Made by a program: the position numbers and the translations under genes. A stretch of 64,000 bases of DNA. Origin: Hamadaea tsunoensis DSM 44101 (GTDB taxonomy: Bacteria > Actinomycetota > Actinomycetes > Mycobacteriales > Micromonosporaceae). Below, one piece after another: positions 53,501-61,181 of the stretch (position 1 is its first letter; every line of letters begins with the position of its first letter). The notes beneath the pieces were generated by a model. It was not told where the DNA came from and ran no database searches. It saw nothing but the letters and a program-made list of their open reading frames with translations. The DNA lies in the NCBI RefSeq assembly GCF_000428945.1, contig NZ_AUAX01000002.1, forward strand, positions 62,001-126,000. The letters are read 5' to 3'.

Positions 53501-53633
53501 GCTCGACCGTGCGGTCGCGGACACCTGGCTGGACGCCGTCGTCGACGTACTGCGGACGGGCTGCGCCGATCCGGCCGCCCCGATCGCACCGCAGCCGGCC
53601 GGGCCCGGCCACGAGGAAGGGAGACCGCAGTGA
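50505..53633 (+). CDS. NRPS 2: A-PCP-C
   Basis: 1042-aa enzyme. A domain 1-~505 (F-T-S-G-S-T-G-T-P-K-G from 150, Asp196 = GrsA 235, Lys493), PCP with Ser551 (G-G-D-S-L), C domain ~605-1030 with intact H-H-L-V-A-D-G at 731-737. Its A-pocket reads D-I-W-E-I-T-A-D-D-K, identical to NRPS 1, so two equal residues are expected. Since NRPS 1 ends in C and this protein begins with A, the two must dock. ATG 50505 overlaps the previous stop as TGATG. Confidence 0.93.
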   Translation: MTAARNVLVCFDEQCARRPDAIAVVDADASRTYAQLDAESAAYAAALRTAGARPETVVPVVAARSGRYVAMVLGVLRAGAAFLPVDPETPARRAREMSTAVGASVVFAEPGRETYAAQLHPNVVTTVPEHGGAGQGSVHREDAGLAYVIFTSGSTGTPKGAMVTDGGLANHTAAKVIDLDLGPDDAVAFTAALSFDISVWQVLTALSVGARVVVASPVDVSEPFELLGWVRRHGVTVLELVPSYMAVLLDEVELDGGLVRSLATLRFLIATGEALPLALARRWQAHLPQIALVNAYGPTECSDDVTHHIVTRAECDAGRPPSIGREIVHTRIYLVDTEADGPASGAALPPGMDGEMLVGGDGVGRGYIGDPVRTALAFVPDHLSGVPGARLYRTGDRARRAADGTIDFLGRRDRQIKLRGQRVELGEVEAELARVPAVTAAAAVFVRQRLHAFVTGAVDADAVLRAMRASAPGFLIPHDVTVLDRLPTNANGKVDHGALERTLAPPESAQDSAPAGPAEVSLDGVRAAVAEVLDAPQVGPDDDFFAAGGDSLLAMRLLSLARERFDAQDVPLRGFLAEPTPRRLLGLLSEARADAHAPDLAGEATSSALSSGQERLWFLEQLHPSRYVQLIRLRLDLRGDLDQGALEHALGAVVERHEPLRTTIANDRGKPSAVIAPHAKVHIEVVDGSDRDLSGPVDAQGLSSRTQTPPLMRVELVRLAPDHHVLSLVMHHLVADGFSIGVLAAEIGAFYRAYREGGPDLPAPASTYSRYVAAERRWLDGPEAAATEQFWRDTLAGAPELALPFTHPHPASPTFQADHVVRVLTPTETANVREAARAGRATPIMAVTAALAAVLRQLSGRDDLVLGLDSANRSWPGTEDLIGTFVNQLPLRLRCEPGEQSFAGLLDLVRRQSFAAYAQDRLPFHKIVAAVNPQRRAGRFPLFQVKITHQGGWRDTLTLPGLTVTADMHSEPVTDLDLMLDVSGEADRLRLELVYRPEVLDRAVADTWLDAVVDVLRTGCADPAAPIAPQPAGPGHEEGRPQ

Positions 53634-53911
53634 CGACTCCTGTCACGCCCACCGAGGCGCTCGTCGCGGAGGTGCTGTGCAAGATGCTGGAGGTCGACTC
53701 GGTCGATGTCTCCCAGGACTTCTTCGAGCTGGGCGGCCATTCGCTGCTCGCCGTCCAGGTCGTGCACGAGCTGTCCGAGCGGACCCGGCTCGACCTGGAC
53801 CTGGAGTCGTTCTTCGACCTGGCCACGGTGGACCGCATCGCCGCCGAGATCGACCGGCGGCGCGAGCTCGCCGACGCTGCGCCCGCGTACGCCGACGAGG
53901 GGGAGCTGTGA
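53630..53911 (+). CDS. Stand-alone peptidyl carrier protein
   Basis: 93-aa free PCP. F-F-E-L-G-G-H-S-L-L-A-V-Q-V-V carries the phosphopantetheine Ser38. GTG 53630 overlaps the NRPS 2 stop and its own stop overlaps the NRPS 3 start, so it lies exactly where a module's carrier is expected between two C domains. No A domain is attached. The class II ligase at 41732 is the best candidate to charge it. Confidence 0.93.
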   Translation: MTTPVTPTEALVAEVLCKMLEVDSVDVSQDFFELGGHSLLAVQVVHELSERTRLDLDLESFFDLATVDRIAAEIDRRRELADAAPAYADEGEL

Positions 53912-56900
53912 CCGGCAGCGAGCTGCTGGCCCGGCTGGACGAGTTGGGTGTCGAGCTGACGCTGGCCGGCGACCGGATCCGGTACCGCAGCCGCGCCGGC
54001 ACCGTGCCGCCGGAGCTGCTCGCGCAGATCCGGGAGCACCGCGACGAACTCGGCGCGGTGCTGGCGCGCCGCGAGCGTCTCCTGTGGCCGCCGGCCGGAG
54101 ACCCGGCCAGGAGCGGCGACCGGTCCGGTCCGCTGACCGAGTCCCAGCGCACCCTGTGGGCCACCAACCATCTCGTCGACGACGGCACGTTCAACCTGTG
54201 CGGCGCGCTGCGGCTGCGCGGGCCGCTGGACCGGGCCGCGTTCACGGCGGCGCTGGCCGACCTGGTCGAGCGGCACGCGTCCCTGCGGACGGTGTTCCCG
54301 GTCGAGCACGGTGAACCACGGCAACGCATCCTCGCCACGGCGGCCACCGCGCCGGTCGATCACGACCTGAGCGACCTGCCGGCCGACGCCGCGTACGCCG
54401 AATGCCTGCGGCAGTGCGCCGACCTGGCCGACCGGCTGCTGCCGCTGGACCCCGACCCGCCGGTACGCCTGCACCTGTTCCGCCTCGCCGACGACGATCA
54501 CGTGTTCTTCGTCGTCCTGCACCACGTCGTCGCCGACGGCGTCTCCTTCGGGATCCTCATCGACGACCTGGCGCGCTGCTACAACGCCCGGCTCGACGGT
54601 GCGGCCGCGCCGGCCCGCCCGCACGACACCGACATGATCGACTACGCGGTGTGGGAAGAGGAGTTCCAGCGCTACGGCAACCTCGCGGCACCCCGGCACT
54701 ACTGGAGCGAAGCGCTGGCCGGCGCCCCGCCGCCGCCCGTGCCGATCCCCGCCCCCGGCGCCGGATCGGCCCGCGCCCGCGGTGCCGCCCGCCAGATCGT
54801 CGTCGACCCCGACACCACCGCCGCGGTACGCGCGCTGGCCGCCACCGGACGGGCGAGCGCGTTCCTGGTCGTCGCCGCGGCCGTGGCGACCGTGCTCAGC
54901 TCGGTCACCGGACGTGACGACCTCGTCGTCGGCATGCCGGTCGCCCGGCGGGACCAGGACGGCCTGGCCGACCTGGTCGGCCTGCTCCTCGACACCGTCC
55001 CCGTACGCCTGGACCTGACGTCGGCGCCGGCCTTCCTCGAACTGGTGCACCAGGCGCGCAGATCGGTCCTCGGCGCCCTGACCCACCGCTTCGCCCCACA
55101 GGCCACCGGACCGGGTACGCGCGGCGGCCCGAAACCGGCGGAACGCGGGCTGTTCAACATTCTCGTGACCGACGCCGGGAAGCCCCTGGAGGCCGCCAGC
55201 TTCACCGGCCTGGCCGTGTCCGAAGTGGAGGTCCAGCAGATCGGGGCGAAGTTCGACCTGAACTTCCTCGTCCGCGACCTCGGCGGCACGCTGCGCGTCG
55301 ACGTCGAGTTCGACCGCGAGACGGTCGGCGACCAGGTCATCGCGGCGCTGGCGGCCGGGATCGCGACCGTCCTCGCCCGGGCCTGCGCCGACCCGTCGCT
55401 GAGCGTGGCCGCCCTCGCCGCGGAGGTGCGCCCCGAGCAGCCGGCCGCCGCGGCCACGGCGACCGCCGACGCGGCCGGCGCCCAGGAGCCGCCGGCGGAT
55501 TCCCGTGCCGTCGCGGCACTCCACGACCTCTATCGGGAAGTCCTGCGCGACGGGGCCACGCCGACCGGGCCGGACCCGCTCGACCGCGCCGACGACTCGG
55601 TGGACTTCTTCGACCTCGGCGGCGACTCGATGCGGGCCATCAAGCTCGTCAGCCTCGCCCGGGAGCGCGGCCTCGACTTCTCGCTGCGCGACGTCTACGA
55701 GCGGCCGGTGCTGCGCGATCTCGCGACACGGGCCGTCCTGCAGGAGGACGCCCCGGACCCCGGTCCTTCGGCGGCGGACCGCTTCGGTCTGCTGCCGCCC
55801 GGCAGCGCCGCCTCGTTCGGGCCGCAGGTGCAGGACGCGTACCCGATGACCGCGCTCCAGGTGGGCATGGTGTACCACCAGGAGATCGCTCCGCAGTCGC
55901 GCGTCTACCACAACCTGCTCAGCGTCCGGGTCGGCGGCATCATGCGGCCGGCCGCCTTCCGGGCCGCCGTGCAGGCCGTCGTCGCCCGCCACCCGGTGCT
56001 GCGGACCAGTTTCGAACTCGGGCACGTCGCCGGCCCGGTGCAGCGCGTCCACACCGCCGTCGAGGTGCCGGTACGGTTCGAGGACCTCACCGGCCTCGAC
56101 GCCGCGCGGCAGAGCCGCCGGATCGACGAGGTGCTCGCGGCCGAGCGGGCCACCGACTTCGACCTGGAAACCGCTCCCCTGCTGCGTTTCGTCGTGCTGT
56201 CCCTGACCGCGGACGAGTACCAGCTCGTCTTCAGCCACCACCACATCCTGCTGGACGGGTGGTCGGTCAACATCCTGTTCGACGACCTGCACCGCGCGTA
56301 CCGGCAGCAGCTCGACGGCGCGGCCGACACCGGGGAACCGCTGCGCGGGCGGCTGGCCGACTACGTCGCCCGCGAGCAGGCCGCACTGTCCGATCCGGAC
56401 GAAGAGGCGTACTGGCGGCAGCGGGCCACCACCACCGCTCCCCTGCTGACCCCGCCGACCGCCACGCCACCGGCGATGCGCCGCCTCAGCATCGACTTCG
56501 CGCCCGGCACGATCGCCGACCTGCGGCCCGCGGCCACGGCGGCCGGCGTACCGCTGAAGGCCCTGCTGCTCGCCGCGCACGTACGCGTCCTGGCCTGGCT
56601 GCTCGGCGCCGACGACATCGTCACCGGCCTCGTGCTCACCTGCCGCCCGGAGGGCCCGGACGCCGACCGGCTGCTCGGCCTGTTCCTCAACGAACTGCCG
56701 ATGTGCACCCGGCTCGGCGACCCGACCTGGGCGCAGCTGGCCCGCCAGGTGCACGCCGAGGAACTGTCCATGCTGGAGCATCGCTGGTACCCGCACGCCG
56801 CCGTGCTCAAGCAGCGGGACCAGGGACCGCTGTTCGACTCGTACTTCAACTTCACCGACTTCCACACCACCAAGCGGATGCTGGAAGAGGACCTGCGGCT

Positions 56901-58824
56901 GCTCGACGCGCTGGAACTGGAGTTCACGCACTACGCGCTCGGCGTCAACTTCACCGTCGACCTGCGCAGCCACGAACTGCGCCTCATCCTCGAATACGAC
57001 ACGGTCCGCCTGGACTCCTCGACGGCACGGCTGGCCGCCGAGGCGTACCGGCGGGTGGTGGCCGCGATCGTCGCCGACCTGACCGCCCCGGTACGCCGGG
57101 CGGCGCTGCCGGGGGTACTGGACCAGGCACGCCTGCTGCACGCCTTCGACGAGGAGGACGACCAGCGCAACGTCGGCGAGGTTCCCGTGGTGGCCGAACC
57201 GGCTCCGGTGCCCGCCGTCGACGATTCCGCGGCACCGTCGCCGCTGGAGGACAGCGTCCGGCGGACCTGGATCGAGGTGCTCGGGCCCGGGGAGTACCCG
57301 GCCGACCGTGACTTCTTCAGCGCCGGCGGCGACTCGCTGACCGCGATGCGCGTCGTCAGCCGCCTGCGCGCCCAGCACGGCGCCTTCTCGATGCGCACGT
57401 TCACCGAGGCGCCGACGATCGCCGCGACCGCCCGGGCGCTCCTCGCCAACGACACCGCCGACGACACCGCCGGCGAGGCCATCACCGCTACCGTCTCCGG
57501 TGAAGGCGAAGGCGGCGATACCCGCTGGCCCGTGACGACCGGACAGCACCAGCTGTGGCAGCTCGCCACGCGGCTACCGCAGGTGCCGCTGTTCGGCGTA
57601 CCGGCGACGTTCCGCATGGACGGTCCGGTCGACCTCGACGTGCTCCGGAAGGCTTTCGCCGCGCTGGTCGCCCGCCACGACGCCCTGCGGACCCGGTTCG
57701 TGCCGACACCGACCGGCGTCGAGCAGATCGTCGAGGCCCACGCCGAGCTGCCGATCACCGTCACCGACCTCACCGGCCACGCCGAGCCGCTCGTGGAGAG
57801 CGAGCGGCTGATGGTCGAGGCGGCCCGCGTGCCGTTCGCCCTCGACCGCGCGCCGCTCATGCGGGTGGCGGTCTACCGGGTCGCCGACGAGTCGTTCGTC
57901 GTCTACCTCAGCCTGCACCACATCATCTGCGACGGCTGGTCGATGGCCCTCATGCAGCGCGAGCTGACCGGCTTCTACCAGCAACTGTCGACCGGCGGAC
58001 CGGCTGCCCGGCCCACCGTACCGGGCGCCGGCGCCGTCGCGGCCGGCCGGATCGCGTGGTCGCGCAGCCCGGCCGCCGACGAGCAGCGCCGCTACTGGTC
58101 CCGGCAGCTGGCCGCGCCGCGACCGGCGCTGTCCGACCCCGCGGTGAGCCGCGTCCGGCCCACCGGGCCGGTGTCCCTCATGGACAGTTTCGCCTTCCGG
58201 TACGCCCGCCGCCTCGTCGACGCCGGGCCGGCCGAGGCGCTGCGCAAGGCCGGCACCGCCCGCGGCCACACCGAGTTCATGCTCCTCGTCGCCGCGTACG
58301 CCGCCGGCCTGGCGTCGATCAGCGGCCAGCCCGACATACGGATCGCGACGATGGTCGCCAACCGCGGCGAGCCCGGCACCGAGGACGTGCTGGGCCTGCT
58401 CGCCAACACCGTCGTCCTGCGGCTGCGGGTGGACCCCGGTGCCGATCCGGTAGCACTGACCCGCCAGGCGCACCAGGTCTGCGCGGAGGCGTACGGCCGC
58501 CAGGAACTGCCCTTCGAGGACGTGCTGGAGTCGCTGGCCGCCCCGGACGCCGGACCGCTCTACGAGGTCATGCTGCTGCAACAGGACGAGCTGACCGGCG
58601 TGACCGTGGACGGCGTCGAGCTGTCGCCGTTCCGGCCGCGGCACACGATCCTCGCCACCACCCTCGCCCCCTCGACGAACACCATGACGCTGGTCGCGCG
58701 TACGGGCCACAGTGGAATCGAGCTCGGCCTGCAGTACAAGCCGGCCGCGGTCGCGCCCGAGGTCGCCGAGGACCTGCTCGACGCCGTCGCGGCCTGGCTG
58801 ACCGACGTCGCGCGGGCCCTATGA
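53908..58824 (+). CDS. NRPS 3: docking-C-PCP-C-PCP-C, no adenylation domain
   Basis: 1638-aa protein. N-terminal TubC-type docking domain (1-~55: G-S-E-L-L-A-R-L-D-E-L-G-V-E-L), C1 ~70-510 (H-H-V-V-A-D-G at 205-211), PCP1 Ser574 (G-G-D-S-M), C2 ~640-1070 (H-H-I-L-L-D-G at 778-784), PCP2 Ser1143 (G-G-D-S-L), C3 ~1200-1630 (H-H-I-I-C-D-G at 1337-1343). All condensation motifs are intact, but there is no A domain, so both PCPs must be loaded in trans. The last C domain needs a further acceptor, perhaps the A-PCP at 61178. GTG 53908 overlaps the previous stop (GTGA). Confidence 0.93.
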   Translation: MTGSELLARLDELGVELTLAGDRIRYRSRAGTVPPELLAQIREHRDELGAVLARRERLLWPPAGDPARSGDRSGPLTESQRTLWATNHLVDDGTFNLCGALRLRGPLDRAAFTAALADLVERHASLRTVFPVEHGEPRQRILATAATAPVDHDLSDLPADAAYAECLRQCADLADRLLPLDPDPPVRLHLFRLADDDHVFFVVLHHVVADGVSFGILIDDLARCYNARLDGAAAPARPHDTDMIDYAVWEEEFQRYGNLAAPRHYWSEALAGAPPPPVPIPAPGAGSARARGAARQIVVDPDTTAAVRALAATGRASAFLVVAAAVATVLSSVTGRDDLVVGMPVARRDQDGLADLVGLLLDTVPVRLDLTSAPAFLELVHQARRSVLGALTHRFAPQATGPGTRGGPKPAERGLFNILVTDAGKPLEAASFTGLAVSEVEVQQIGAKFDLNFLVRDLGGTLRVDVEFDRETVGDQVIAALAAGIATVLARACADPSLSVAALAAEVRPEQPAAAATATADAAGAQEPPADSRAVAALHDLYREVLRDGATPTGPDPLDRADDSVDFFDLGGDSMRAIKLVSLARERGLDFSLRDVYERPVLRDLATRAVLQEDAPDPGPSAADRFGLLPPGSAASFGPQVQDAYPMTALQVGMVYHQEIAPQSRVYHNLLSVRVGGIMRPAAFRAAVQAVVARHPVLRTSFELGHVAGPVQRVHTAVEVPVRFEDLTGLDAARQSRRIDEVLAAERATDFDLETAPLLRFVVLSLTADEYQLVFSHHHILLDGWSVNILFDDLHRAYRQQLDGAADTGEPLRGRLADYVAREQAALSDPDEEAYWRQRATTTAPLLTPPTATPPAMRRLSIDFAPGTIADLRPAATAAGVPLKALLLAAHVRVLAWLLGADDIVTGLVLTCRPEGPDADRLLGLFLNELPMCTRLGDPTWAQLARQVHAEELSMLEHRWYPHAAVLKQRDQGPLFDSYFNFTDFHTTKRMLEEDLRLLDALELEFTHYALGVNFTVDLRSHELRLILEYDTVRLDSSTARLAAEAYRRVVAAIVADLTAPVRRAALPGVLDQARLLHAFDEEDDQRNVGEVPVVAEPAPVPAVDDSAAPSPLEDSVRRTWIEVLGPGEYPADRDFFSAGGDSLTAMRVVSRLRAQHGAFSMRTFTEAPTIAATARALLANDTADDTAGEAITATVSGEGEGGDTRWPVTTGQHQLWQLATRLPQVPLFGVPATFRMDGPVDLDVLRKAFAALVARHDALRTRFVPTPTGVEQIVEAHAELPITVTDLTGHAEPLVESERLMVEAARVPFALDRAPLMRVAVYRVADESFVVYLSLHHIICDGWSMALMQRELTGFYQQLSTGGPAARPTVPGAGAVAAGRIAWSRSPAADEQRRYWSRQLAAPRPALSDPAVSRVRPTGPVSLMDSFAFRYARRLVDAGPAEALRKAGTARGHTEFMLLVAAYAAGLASISGQPDIRIATMVANRGEPGTEDVLGLLANTVVLRLRVDPGADPVALTRQAHQVCAEAYGRQELPFEDVLESLAAPDAGPLYEVMLLQQDELTGVTVDGVELSPFRPRHTILATTLAPSTNTMTLVARTGHSGIELGLQYKPAAVAPEVAEDLLDAVAAWLTDVARAL

Positions 58825-61181
58825 GCACTGGCGGGAGCGTGACGACGGGCCGGCCGCGGTACGAACGGCTGGGCCGTCTGCCGACCCCGCGCACGGTCTC
58901 GATCGCCGGCGCCGCCACCGTCGCCGCGGCTGCCGGGCTGGCGCTCGCCGGGCCGGCCTGGTCGGCACCGGTCGCGGTGGTGGCCGGCGGCGCCGCGATC
59001 GCCGCCTACCTGCGCCGCCACCGCCACCGGTTCGCCGTCGAACGGCACCTGATCCGGTCCCTCGTCCAGTCCGCGCGGGCCACATCGGCCGCGGGGCCGC
59101 GGGCCGGCACGACGGGGACGGCAGACGACGGCGTGACCCGGATCCGCGCGGACTCCTGGCTCGACGCCGTCCGCGCGACCGGATTCGCTATGGCCCGCGA
59201 TCGCGGCTTCCAGCTGGACCTGCTGCGCCGCCTGGCCGCCGGCCGGCTCGCGGAGGTGCTCGGCAAGGCCGCCGTGCCCAGCGACGAGCACTACCGCACG
59301 GCCGGGCTGGCGACGGCGGCGAAGTCGGCCGCGGCCGCGCTGGAGGCACCGGAACGCGACCTGCTGACCGCCTTCGCCGCCGGGGTCAACGCGGCGCTGG
59401 CCGAGTTCGGGCCGCCGTTCGAGTGCCGCTTCCTGTCCTACCGGCCGCAGCCGTGGACGGTCGAGGACAGCGTCCTGCTGAGCCTGTTCATGTTCCACAC
59501 CCTGTCCTTCGACGTACGCCAGAAGCGCGCCGACGCGGTGATCCGCCACGCGTTCCCCGAAGCGGTCGCCCGCTTCCTCCTCACCGCCGACGCGAACGGC
59601 GACCCGCCGCAGATTCCCGACGACCTCGCGAAATTCCACACCGCGACCGACGTCGTGGAGGACGTCATCGGGGTCGACCGCCCCATCGCCGGCTCGAACT
59701 GCTGGGTGGCGGACGGCCCGGACGGTCCCCTGCTCGCCTGCGACCCGCACCTGGCGCTGACCCTGCCGAACGTCCTGTACGAAGTGGACTTGAGCTGGCC
59801 CGGCGGCAGCCTGCGCGGCCTGGCGCCGGCCGGCGTACCGGTCGTGCTCACCGGCACCAACGGCCGCATCGCCTGGGGGGTCACCGATCTGTCGGCGGAC
59901 GTCGTCGACCTCGTACCCGTGGACGACGACGGTCCGGCGCTCCGTGAGCGTACCGAGCACATCCGCGTACGCGGCGGCGCGGAGCACCAGGTCACCGTCG
60001 TCAGCGAGGGCACGGTGCCGGTCGCCCGGCAGACCCTGCTCGGCAAGCGGACCGCCCTGCGGTGGACCGGCTACGACCCCCGGTGCGCCGACCTGAAGTT
60101 CCAGCGGCTCGCCCACGCCGCCGACGTCGCCGACGCGATGCGGGTGCTGGACGAGGCGCAGGGAGCGGCCCTCAACGTGCTGGTCACGGACACCGCAGGC
60201 CGGATGGCGCACCTGGCGACAGGACTGCTTCCCCGCCGACCGGCCGCCGACGCGGGCCCGCCCGACGGCTTTCTCGACGGCCCGCAACGGCCCCGCATCG
60301 TCGACCCGCCGTCGCGCATCCTGGTCTCCGCCAACGACGCGGCGCTGCCGGAGGACGAGTACCGGATCAGCTACGACGCCGACCCCGGCCACCGGGCCCG
60401 CCGGATCAGCGAGGTCCTGGCCGCCCTGCCTCCGGGCGAGCGGACGGCCGACGCGATGCGGGCACTCCAGCACGACACGGTGGCCGCGTTGTACGCCCGC
60501 TACCGCGATCTCGCCGTAGCGGCGCTCGGCACCCGCGACGACGGCCCGAGCCGGGCTGTCGCTTCGCTGCTGGCGGAGTGGGACGGCACCGCCGCCGTGG
60601 ACTCCCGCGCTTTCGCCGTCCTGGTGCAGCTGCGCGTACTGCTGGCGCGGCGGGTGCTCGCGCCGCTGCTGACCGTGGGACGCGAGCATGACCCGGAATT
60701 CGTCTACGCGCCCAACGCCGTCGACCGGCCGCTGCTGGCGATCGTCGACTCCGGCGACCCGGACCTGCTGCCGCCGGATGCCCGTGACCGCGGTTGGCCG
60801 CATTTCGTGGCGGGCTGCGTCGACGACGCCGTCCAGGAGCTCAAGCACCCTCACCTGCCGCGCTGGGGCGACCTCAACGCCGTCGGGCTGACGCATCCGC
60901 TGACCCTGCTGGCGCCGTGGGCGGGCCCCCTCCTCGACATCGCGGCTGTGGCCCAGCCGGGCGCGCTGCACAGCGTCCGGGTGTGCGTACCCGGGTTCGG
61001 GGCGGCCGGGCGGGCGGTGCTGTCCCCCGACGGCCGCACGGCCGCGTTCGACGTGCCGGGCGGGCAGTCCGGCCACCCGCTCAGCCGCCACTACCGCGAC
61101 CGGCACACACCATGGACGAGTACGCCGGCCGCGTACCGCACGACCATCCGACGCGACGACAGCCACCAGGACGAACGATGA
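58821..61181 (+). CDS. Penicillin-acylase-family Ntn-hydrolase with N-terminal membrane segments
   Basis: 786-aa member of the penicillin acylase/PvdQ family. Self-processing should occur at G291-Ser292 (I-A-G-S-N-C-W), making Ser292 the N-terminal nucleophile; oxyanion Asn505 lies in V-S-A-N-D. The N-terminus has two hydrophobic stretches (~25-46 and 48-64) rather than a plain signal peptide. Paired with the FAAL that starts the chain, it most likely removes the fatty acyl group from a finished or membrane-bound precursor, as PvdQ does for pyoverdine. Start/stop overlaps on both sides tie it to the NRPS operon. Confidence 0.9.
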   Translation: MSTGGSVTTGRPRYERLGRLPTPRTVSIAGAATVAAAAGLALAGPAWSAPVAVVAGGAAIAAYLRRHRHRFAVERHLIRSLVQSARATSAAGPRAGTTGTADDGVTRIRADSWLDAVRATGFAMARDRGFQLDLLRRLAAGRLAEVLGKAAVPSDEHYRTAGLATAAKSAAAALEAPERDLLTAFAAGVNAALAEFGPPFECRFLSYRPQPWTVEDSVLLSLFMFHTLSFDVRQKRADAVIRHAFPEAVARFLLTADANGDPPQIPDDLAKFHTATDVVEDVIGVDRPIAGSNCWVADGPDGPLLACDPHLALTLPNVLYEVDLSWPGGSLRGLAPAGVPVVLTGTNGRIAWGVTDLSADVVDLVPVDDDGPALRERTEHIRVRGGAEHQVTVVSEGTVPVARQTLLGKRTALRWTGYDPRCADLKFQRLAHAADVADAMRVLDEAQGAALNVLVTDTAGRMAHLATGLLPRRPAADAGPPDGFLDGPQRPRIVDPPSRILVSANDAALPEDEYRISYDADPGHRARRISEVLAALPPGERTADAMRALQHDTVAALYARYRDLAVAALGTRDDGPSRAVASLLAEWDGTAAVDSRAFAVLVQLRVLLARRVLAPLLTVGREHDPEFVYAPNAVDRPLLAIVDSGDPDLLPPDARDRGWPHFVAGCVDDAVQELKHPHLPRWGDLNAVGLTHPLTLLAPWAGPLLDIAAVAQPGALHSVRVCVPGFGAAGRAVLSPDGRTAAFDVPGGQSGHPLSRHYRDRHTPWTSTPAAYRTTIRRDDSHQDER

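Noticed and set aside
50376-57549. Minus-strand frames of 1,078 and 1,375 codons
   Set aside because: Antisense to NRPS 2, the free PCP and NRPS 3; low-complexity Arg/Gly/Val-rich translations without any domain.
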